DNA from: Leishmania mexicana MHOM/GT/2001/U1103
Taxonomy: Eukaryota; Euglenozoa; Kinetoplastea; Trypanosomatida; Trypanosomatidae
DNA: 56,354 bases
NCBI RefSeq assembly: GCF_000234665.1
Contig: NC_018309.1
Coordinates: 1-56,354, forward strand
Direction of reading: 5' to 3'
Position numbers and translations under genes: made by a program. The notes under the pieces are model-generated. The model had not been told where the DNA came from. It made no database searches and saw only the letters and a program-made list of their open reading frames with translations. Positions 49,532-56,354 of this stretch are shown piece after piece. Each line of letters starts with the position of its first letter. Within the stretch, counting starts at the first letter, position 1.

Positions 49532-51820
49532 ATGGTGTCCGTGCTAGTACAGCGGCAGCAGCGTGAGACGGCCATCCGCAAGGAGCGCCTTCGCGCCGCC
49601 CGCCAGGCAGCGGCGGCGCTCTCCATCGAGCAGGCTCGCGCCTATGAGAAGCAGAAGCGGCAACAGGAGGCGTGTGTTCGCGAGGACGCTCGTCAGCTGT
49701 GGTTGCAGTCGAACGCGCGCGACGTGGCGGCAATCGACGGATTAGTTGCTCGCGCCACTACCGAGCAGGGCGAAGCGCAGGAGGCGGCTGGGCACTATGA
49801 GGCCAATCTGCAGGCGGAGGCGTACGAGGAGGCGGGCGCGTGGCAGGCGGAGCGGCAGTTGGAGGAAGCACGGCACCGCCTCGCCGTTGCCTACACCCGG
49901 ACAGATGCGCATGAACGAGCGAAGCCGGCACGCGAAGCCGAGCAGCGTCGTGCAGCCGTGCGCGTAACAGAGAAGGTGAGGGCGGCGCGGGTGGCGGCTG
50001 CGGCACCGGCGGCCCTTTCTCTGTCGAGCGTTCTAGGAAGCATGCAGGGCGCCCCGGTGGCCACGCACGTACGGCGCGCCAGCGTCCCAGTGCCGCAGCC
50101 AAGTCTAGAGTCCCTGCGTAACGTTGCTGCATCGCCCGCTGGAGCAGCCCTTGGCGATGCTGCGCCTGCTGCACCGTTGCCTCTGCGCCGTTGGCGCATA
50201 TCCCACGTCGCCCCGCACGTACATGTCACCCTGCACGGCGCCCCGACGCATCGTGTCACCGCCCGTGAAGAGAATGAGGTAAGCACTCTGGCGGCTGCGG
50301 ATGATGAAGTCCCTGCTTCTGCAGGCGCCTATGCAGCAGAATGTGCAGCTGTCCAGCAGCAGAGGGACGAGGTACTGAAAGACGGCCAAGAGCGCGCAGC
50401 GCAGAGGGCTGCATCCCTCTTGCGCCACCAGCGTGCGAAGGAGCTGCAGGAAGAGGAGGAGCAGCAGGCACAACGGGAGCGGCTTGCTGCAGTCAAGGCA
50501 CACTATCGTCACCCACATGAAGAAGGTACTCCAAGTGGCGGCAAGAAAGGCGCGGCACTGGAAGGCGGCACATACCCTGCCACAGTCGCGACCGGCAGCA
50601 GCAGCAGCAGTAACGGCAGTCCGAATCACCAACACCGCCGTCCTCAAGGGCAGCGTACGCCCCAGCGGCCTGCCTGCCATCAACAAGCGTACATAAAGGG
50701 CGAAGAAGAATTCCGCGCGGCGTTCGTGGAGGCTCCACCCCTCGTGGTGCGCCTGGATGAGCAGCCGCTGCGTCGTGCCCCGCTGAGCGAGCTCTTGAGA
50801 CCCGTGAAGGTGGCGGAACTTCTGTACAACATTGCAAACTCTGTCCCAGTAGATCCCACTCCATTCACACAGGCGCCGCATCATGGATCCGGCGCCGCTT
50901 CAGCACTGTCACCGTCTTTTCCGATGACAGGCGAGGTGTCGCCATCCGCGCAACCTTCCGCCAGAGCGCGGGTGCTGCCATCAGTGCCCCTCCGCATGCT
51001 GCCCCTCGATGAGCGAAGCAGCGCTGCACGCGCGACAGCTGAGGCGGCACCAGAGGACAAAGCTGCTGCGGCAACACCCCTGAGCACTGGCGAGGACGGT
51101 TGCTCGTTGCCACCGCCGCCTGCGCCGAGAGGCTCCAGCGGCGCGCCATGCGCTTCTCTTCAGGCGTCTGCAGGAGCGTCGACCGCACCGTCGCCGATGC
51201 GGCTCGATGTTCCAGTGAACCGCGCATCGCACGCGCGGACGCCGTCGCCAGAGAAGGCCGCGGCTGTAGAGGAGGTTGTCGCTCTCTCTCCCCTCACCCC
51301 GGTTCCCCCGGCGGCGGCTACATGCGTGGCCGAGTCACCGTCGTCGCCGCCGCCGCCGTGCGCTGAGGGGACTCTGAGAGAGCTTGCTCAGTCAGCTGCT
51401 AACACGGAGGTCTCAGATGTGGCGATGGCTTATCGGCAGCAGCCCTTGACAGTGTCAGGGGGGAGACGGGCCACTTCCGCCCACGCGAATGCGTCGGCGT
51501 CGCCGTCTGCGCTATCCTCGATGATGGAGCGCACACCGGCTCACCACCGCCATCGTCGCAGCGCCACGCCGCCGTCGTCGCTGTCCTCCCCTACTACCAC
51601 CACCACCGAGACTGCCGAGCCGCTGAGCGGCTCTTCTTCCCCGGCCTCCGTGGGAGGCAGCAGCAGCAGCAGCAGCAACGGTATCGACGCCTCCTCCTCT
51701 TCGTATGGCAGTGCCAGCACCAGTGGCTCGTCACGCCACCCGATGCCGGTGATGACGGCGGAACAGCTGAAGCTGGCGCTCCTGCGTCTGCGCAGCCGCA
51801 TCAGGTCAGCACAGATGTAG
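49532..51820 (+). CDS. Low-complexity protein with N-terminal charged helix, hypothetical
   Basis: The protein has 762 residues. About 1-165 is a highly charged Ala/Arg/Gln/Glu helical region (RQQRETAIRKERLRAARQA and following), probably a single long helix or coil. The rest is mostly disordered, with Ala/Pro/Ser-rich stretches, a second short charged helix at about 265-330 (QQQRDEVLKDGQERAAQRAA), a conserved-looking segment near 385-440 (FRAAFVEAPPLVVRLDEQPL to ELLYNIANSVPVDPTPF), and poly-Ser near the C-terminus. The very C-terminus (QLKLALLRLRSRIRSAQM) is again helical. It is not assigned to a family. Strong GC3 bias and a continuous long frame support a real gene. The start is uncertain because the nearest AG touches the ATG. 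Confidence 0.8.
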   Translation: MVSVLVQRQQRETAIRKERLRAARQAAAALSIEQARAYEKQKRQQEACVREDARQLWLQSNARDVAAIDGLVARATTEQGEAQEAAGHYEANLQAEAYEEAGAWQAERQLEEARHRLAVAYTRTDAHERAKPAREAEQRRAAVRVTEKVRAARVAAAAPAALSLSSVLGSMQGAPVATHVRRASVPVPQPSLESLRNVAASPAGAALGDAAPAAPLPLRRWRISHVAPHVHVTLHGAPTHRVTAREENEVSTLAAADDEVPASAGAYAAECAAVQQQRDEVLKDGQERAAQRAASLLRHQRAKELQEEEEQQAQRERLAAVKAHYRHPHEEGTPSGGKKGAALEGGTYPATVATGSSSSSNGSPNHQHRRPQGQRTPQRPACHQQAYIKGEEEFRAAFVEAPPLVVRLDEQPLRRAPLSELLRPVKVAELLYNIANSVPVDPTPFTQAPHHGSGAASALSPSFPMTGEVSPSAQPSARARVLPSVPLRMLPLDERSSAARATAEAAPEDKAAAATPLSTGEDGCSLPPPPAPRGSSGAPCASLQASAGASTAPSPMRLDVPVNRASHARTPSPEKAAAVEEVVALSPLTPVPPAAATCVAESPSSPPPPCAEGTLRELAQSAANTEVSDVAMAYRQQPLTVSGGRRATSAHANASASPSALSSMMERTPAHHRHRRSATPPSSLSSPTTTTTETAEPLSGSSSPASVGGSSSSSSNGIDASSSSYGSASTSGSSRHPMPVMTAEQLKLALLRLRSRIRSAQM

Positions 51821-53243
51821 CGTTGAGGGGACGGGGAGAGCGCGCGAGGGGGAGCGCTGGTGGTGCGTGCTCGATGCGTGCTCCTCCCTTTCAAAGTCTT
51901 CAGAGATCGCCTCACTGCCATGACACACACACACGCGCGGAGTCGCTTCGTCATGCATTGTGACCTCTTTTGTTCTGCGCCGCCCGGTCAAGCACAGGCG
52001 CATCGCGTTGTTCGTATTTCCATCGTCTCTCATGCACAATGCATGTGTCTTAGATTTAGAAGGGCGCAGGGACACAGCCAGACATACACGCTTACAGACG
52101 TGCAGGCATAGACATGGGTTCGCCCCCTCTCTCCTCCTCTTCGCCTCCTGCCCACCGTGATCTGTGGGGGAGCCGTTTAACGGATGGGGATGGGGATGGG
52201 GATGGGGGGCGGCGGGACCGTCGACTGTCGCACGAGGAAAAAGCAAAACGGCAGTTGCACAAGGTAGACGTTGGGGGAATGCCCTCCCACCCACGCGCTC
52301 ACATGGCGGTGTACGAAGGGGGGAAGCAGCAAGAAGAAGCTGCGAGAATGTCCACTGGCCACTGGGCAGGGGCGCAGCGGCCGTCGGCTCAGAGAGCTCC
52401 CTCTCCCTCCCCTCACCATTATCCCTTTCACGCCCCTCTCGGCTGCGTGCACATTCTGCACAACGTGTCACACTCGCACATAGCGGTGCGTCTTCCCACC
52501 GATGACTAGACGTTGCGCTTGGCCTACTCTGCCGACCTCTTCCCCCCTCCTCCTTACCCACCTTTACTTTCCATTGCGCGCTCGTGCGGCATCGCCCCGC
52601 TGACCTCTGCCAGCCCACTCTTTCGCAATCCGTTCGTCACCGATACGCTGCGCCGCACACATTTTTGCACGCTCGCCTCCACATCTAAGCGCAGAGAAAC
52701 ACCCTCTATCGCAAGGTTACAGGACAGGTCTTTGGGAGCGCGGCGGTTCTTGCGGCAAACAGCCCTCTGTGTGTGTGTGTGCTCGTGTCTTTAGCCGATA
52801 GCACCCCCTCCCCCTCCCCCTCCCTGACAGCTTCCCGCCTCTCCCTGCTGTGTGCTGGCTATTCCTTTTTCTTTCTACTCCCTTCCTTGTGTTCTCCTCT
52901 TGCGCACATTGCGCTACGCTCTCCCGATAATCACGACGCAGACCCTCCCCCTCCCTTCGCCTTCGGATCACACACGCTGGTACTCCGTGCACCCTTCTCT
53001 TCCCCAGCCTATCGTGTTCGCTTCTTCATTGGAGTGAGGGGCGCGACTTCGTGTCCCCCTTTGCTCTCTTCCTTGTGTTTTTCCCGGTGATTCCGCTGGC
53101 CGTGGATGCGCACACATCCCTCTCGCTCGCCTCCCCTGCCCCTCCCACCCTGCTCCTTGACGTCTTGCGGTTGATCGCTTCCTCGTCGTCATACCTGCTT
53201 GTGTGTTGCTCAAGCCCTGCAAGTAATTGCTTCGACCAGAGTC
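51821..53243. other. Intergenic region (1.4 kb)
   Basis: 3' UTR and spacer with a GGGGAT tandem repeat (52182-52216), poly-C tracts and only low-complexity frames. The likely acceptor for the E2 gene is AG at 53213-53214. Confidence 0.55.
52182..52216 (+). repeat. GGGGAT tandem repeat, possible G-quadruplex
   Basis: Four GGGGAT-like units followed by a G6 run and GGCGGG lie within 35 bases on the + strand. At least five G-runs of three or more with loops of one or two bases fit a G-quadruplex pattern in the transcribed strand's RNA. It differs from the telomeric GGGTTA unit. Confidence 0.7.
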
Positions 53244-54677
53244 ATGCGTACTGCGAGTCGCATGGCGCACCGCTGCATCGGTGTGGCTGCCGGTGCTGCC
53301 ACTGTCGTCCGCGCGCATGGCTTGCACTACACAGCGTCGCAGCGGCACTTCTTTGCGACCACGTGCGCACTACTCGGCCGCTGTATCCCATACAAGCTGG
53401 CGGATATCGGCGAGGGGATAACCGAGGTGCTGGTGCTGGGCGTTCGCGTGAAGGCCGGCGACACCATCAACGAGTTCGACCCCATCTGCGAGGTGCAAAG
53501 CGACAAGGCCACCGTCGACATCACATCCCGCTACACAGGCGTGGTGAAGGCGGTGTACCTGCAGCCCGGTGCGACCGCGAAGGTGGGCTCCGTCATGCTC
53601 GACATCATCCCAGAAGGCGCCGATGATGCGCCAGAGGCCGCCTCGCCGTCCCACAACGCGCCGTCGCCTTCGTCAGCGGCGCCTGCTGCTCAGGAGACAG
53701 CCTACTCCACGTCAAAGCCATCATCCATCCCCTCGGCAGGTAAGGTGCTTGCGACACCGGCAACGCGGTACCTGGCGCGGGAGCACAACCTGGACCTCGC
53801 ACATGTGCCGGCCACCGGCAAGGGCGGACGAGTAACGAAGGGAGACGTGCTTCAGTTCATGGATGCGGGCATGTCTGCAGGGGAGGCGTCACCGCCTCCA
53901 TCTGCGGCGTCGGCTGCCGCCACTGCGCCACCTGGAACCGTCGTGTCTGGAGTTCAGACGGAGGCGGGTGACACCGTCATGCCCATCACCGGCGTGCGCC
54001 GCGGCATGGTCAAGACGATGAACCAGGCTGCGTCGATCCCCACCTTCACCTTCAGCGAGGAGTGCGAGCTCACCCGGCTCATGGCTGTGCGCGAGTCGCT
54101 GAAGGATGTGGTGAAGGAGCGCAGCAACGGCAAGGCAAAGCTGTCCTTCATGCCTTTCTTTCTCAAGGCGGCGTCCATCGCGCTGCAGCACCACCCAGAC
54201 GTCAACGCTCACTGCCCGGCAGACTGCTCGGCGTTGGTGCGCAAGGCGGCACACAACATCGGCTTCGCCATGGACACGCCAAACGGACTCATCGTGCCGG
54301 TTGTAAAACATGTGGAGCGCAAGTCCATCCTCGACATCGCCAACGACATGCAGGCCCTCATTGAGCGTGGCAAGCACAACAAGCTGACGACACAGGACAT
54401 GACAGGCGGTACCTTCACGCTGAGCAACATTGGCGTGATTGGGGCAACGGTGACAACGCCGGTGCTGCTCCCGCCTCAGGTTGCCATTGGGGCCATTGGC
54501 CGCCTACAGAAACTGCCGCGCTTCGAGGCGAACGGCCGCCTGTACGCGGCGAATCTCATCTGCGTCTCCTTCACAGCCGACCATCGCGTGATCGATGGCG
54601 CGAGCATGGTTCGATTTGCGAACGCGTACAAGCAGCTGCTAGAGCATCCCGAGAAGATGCTGGTGGGTCTGCGGTAA
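53244..54677 (+). CDS. BCKDH-E2: Dihydrolipoamide branched-chain transacylase, E2 of branched-chain 2-oxoacid dehydrogenase
   Basis: The protein has 477 residues. The first 40 or so (Arg/Ala/His-rich, few acids) are a mitochondrial transit peptide. There is a single lipoyl domain at about 48-125, with the lipoylated lysine in EVQSDKATVDI (Lys88). An Ala/Pro/Ser linker follows, then a peripheral-subunit-binding domain at about 169-206 (ATPATRYLAREHNLDL to GRVTKGDVLQFM), then the catalytic acyltransferase domain at about 240-477. The catalytic motif is TADHRVIDGA, with His447 and Asp451. Lipoyl and catalytic blocks (LADIGEGI and FSEECELT) fit BCKDH E2 better than pyruvate or 2-oxoglutarate E2. 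It transfers branched acyl groups to CoA in leucine, isoleucine and valine breakdown inside the mitochondrion. The start is the first ATG after AG 53213-53214; the upstream frame begins with TTG. Confidence 0.94.
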   Translation: MRTASRMAHRCIGVAAGAATVVRAHGLHYTASQRHFFATTCALLGRCIPYKLADIGEGITEVLVLGVRVKAGDTINEFDPICEVQSDKATVDITSRYTGVVKAVYLQPGATAKVGSVMLDIIPEGADDAPEAASPSHNAPSPSSAAPAAQETAYSTSKPSSIPSAGKVLATPATRYLAREHNLDLAHVPATGKGGRVTKGDVLQFMDAGMSAGEASPPPSAASAAATAPPGTVVSGVQTEAGDTVMPITGVRRGMVKTMNQAASIPTFTFSEECELTRLMAVRESLKDVVKERSNGKAKLSFMPFFLKAASIALQHHPDVNAHCPADCSALVRKAAHNIGFAMDTPNGLIVPVVKHVERKSILDIANDMQALIERGKHNKLTTQDMTGGTFTLSNIGVIGATVTTPVLLPPQVAIGAIGRLQKLPRFEANGRLYAANLICVSFTADHRVIDGASMVRFANAYKQLLEHPEKMLVGLR

Positions 54678-56255
54678 TCTGTTCAACAGCGAGGAATAGA
54701 GGAAGGGTGGAGGACAGACGGAGGGAGGGAGGGAGTGGGTGTGTGGAGGCGATGGGGGGACAAGGCCGAGGGCGGTCGATACGGATTCATTGATCGCCCC
54801 CCCCTCCTTCTCTCCCACAACTTCTGTTCCCTGTGGAGCAGAGATTCACCCACGGCCGCTCGCTGATGCACGCGCGCCTCTCTTTCTCTGGACGTGTGTG
54901 CGTCGTCGGTGTACGCGTCTGCGTAGTCCTTGCTTTCCCTTTGGATGGCGCTGGCGTCCCCCCACGTCTCCCACCCCTCTCCCCTCCCCCTTACGTACGG
55001 TGCTGCGGACGCGTCGGTGCACGGGCGCGTGCGTGCGCCCACTCGGATAGCGTGCACGCACATGCCAGCGTTTTCCTTTCCCTCGTTTTTTTTCCGCGCG
55101 TGTGTGTGCTTGGGCGCTGTATTGATGTGTATCCAATGCGCGGCGCGGACACCGCGCAGGTCGACCCTCCCCCGGCCTCGCTCTCTTTGCCTCCCTTCCC
55201 CCCTTCCCCTTTCCTTCGGCCCCGAGCCTCTGCATGAGCCTGCCGCCACCGCGTGGGTGCCTATCGGTGCATGCGTCACTCCGCGTACAAGTTCGCTGTT
55301 AAGCACGCATGTGACGCTCCCTAGCTCTCCCCCACGTCTTCCGTCGCCCACCCCTCTCTCGTGCTCGTTCCACCTTCTTCACAATGTACGGCTGTGTCTG
55401 TGTCTCTCGAGCACGCGCTTCTTCTGTGAGCGGTGAGGGAGGAGGAACGCCGACGTGACAGTGGCGGAATATGGTCGGGGGAGGTCGAGGGGGGGGGGCG
55501 GGAAGACGAGAGGATGGTGTCGTGTTGTCGCTGATGTACGTGTGAGTGCACCACTGATGTGCAGCGCGGCTGCGATGGGGGAAGGACACGTAAAAAACGA
55601 ACGAAAAACGAAACGCCAAAGTGACTTCAGAGAAACAGAGCGCGCACACGACACATACGACGCCCACGAGGCGGCTCGTTCGAGTGCAAAACCGCCCACA
55701 AAGGAGAAGAGCAGCCGACACGCCGGTGTTGGTAAAGGAATCAACGGAAGGCTATCCACCGGCTGCGAGCGGGGATTGAGAGCCTCGTTGGTGGTCTGCC
55801 AGGGACGCTACGGGGATCCCGGGGAGGACAATGCTTGCGGCCACACTTGTGGCAGCAACCAACACACAACTGCGCTTAAGGTGATCTTGCCCATCACGCA
55901 GAATCCCGCGCGCTCTCTCACTCTTGCGATGCTCAATCCTCCACGCACGTCCCACGTCCATCGCCGGCCCGGGCATCTCAAACTTCTCCCTTCTCTTCTC
56001 TCGTCTACTGTACCTCGTCGTCTTCATCGGCACAACACGCCCCTCCCCTGTATACGCACGTCACTCGTGGCGTGCAAGTAACGTACGAGGTCAACGACGC
56101 CAAACACGCGTGGGCAGCGCAGATAGCCACACCTGCACGTACACACACACACACACAGGCACAGAGTCTCTCTCGCCTCCCGCCTCCCATCTTCTGCTCA
56201 CCCGTTATTCACCATTTCGAGGAGAGAAGCTGTCGACGCAGCAGCAGCAGCAGCA
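54678..56255. other. Intergenic region (1.6 kb)
   Basis: 3' UTR and spacer with GGGA repeats near 54720-54736, poly-C and CA tracts. There are no supported genes; 54930-55436 and 55455-56081 are low-complexity frames. A C/T tract (about 56165-56218) with AG at 56223-56224 precedes the last gene. Confidence 0.55.
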
Positions 56256-56354
56256 ATGGAGGCCGACGGGGAGGATCTCTTCGTCATCAATGACGTCGAG
56301 GCGGATCAGATGGAGGAGGTGTCAAATGCACGGCCGGTAGAGCAGGCGCAGGAG
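56256..56354 (+). CDS. Hypothetical protein, 5' end only (cut by window edge)
   Basis: From the ATG at 56256 an open frame of 33 codons continues to the last base. It is acidic, beginning MEADGEDLFVINDVEADQME, and is preceded by (CAG)5 and a plausible splice acceptor at 56223-56224. No family can be named from so short a piece. The position and distance from the E2 gene fit the next member of the polycistron. Confidence 0.6.
   Translation, partial: MEADGEDLFVINDVEADQMEEVSNARPVEQAQE

Noticed and set aside
1665..56354. tRNA, rRNA, spliced-leader RNA genes or SLACS-type elements
   Set aside because: I looked for their characteristic motifs and saw none, though small ncRNAs such as snoRNAs cannot be excluded by eye.

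Overview
This window is a chromosome end of a trypanosomatid, almost certainly Leishmania. The evidence is the CCCTAA telomere at base 1, about 50 kb of intronless genes all on the + strand, GC-rich third codon positions, long pyrimidine tracts followed by AG upstream of start codons (trans-splicing signals), very long intergenic regions rich in CA/TG and poly-C, and four copies of a SIDER2-type degenerate retroposon. From memory, the gene order (major vault protein, dynein light chain, PPP phosphatase, kinase, nucleolar helicase, branched-chain E2) matches the left end of Leishmania chromosome 5. This synteny needs a database check. The interrupted telomere hints at the Viannia subgenus, where TATE elements insert into telomeric hexamers, but the species cannot be fixed from the sequence alone.

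Layout: 1-809 is a perfect telomeric array. 810-1254 is unique sequence. 1255-1354 is a 100-N scaffold gap. 1365-1664 is a second perfect telomeric array in the same orientation. 1665-6099 is a gene-poor, less GC-rich subtelomere that may hold decayed minus-strand coding sequence. From 6100 to the end there is one polycistronic unit running away from the telomere, with no strand switch.

The unit encodes, in order: a large coiled-coil protein; a small basic CxxC protein; the COPII GTPase SAR1; a coiled-coil protein with a repeated C-terminal signature; a coiled-coil protein carrying a degenerate class III nucleotide-cyclase domain; major vault protein; dynein light chain LC8; an Rrp15-like ribosome biogenesis protein; a Nudix hydrolase; a PPP-family Ser/Thr phosphatase; a small hypothetical protein; a degenerate TrmB-like methyltransferase-fold protein; a CAMK-like protein kinase; a DDX21/GU-type nucleolar DEAD-box helicase; a leucine-rich-repeat protein; two low-complexity or coiled-coil proteins; the E2 subunit of branched-chain 2-oxoacid dehydrogenase; and the first 33 codons of a further gene.

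As is normal in kinetoplastids, neighbours are not functionally grouped. They are expected to be co-transcribed and controlled after transcription, through 5' splice-site choice, upstream ORFs and 3'-UTR elements. The SIDER2 copies all lie downstream of stop codons (MVP, phosphatase, kinase, helicase), where they would be part of 3' UTRs or intergenic spacers. Themes that stand out are degenerate enzyme folds (cyclase, TrmB), several large coiled-coil proteins with no recognised family, and a telomere interrupted by non-telomeric DNA.
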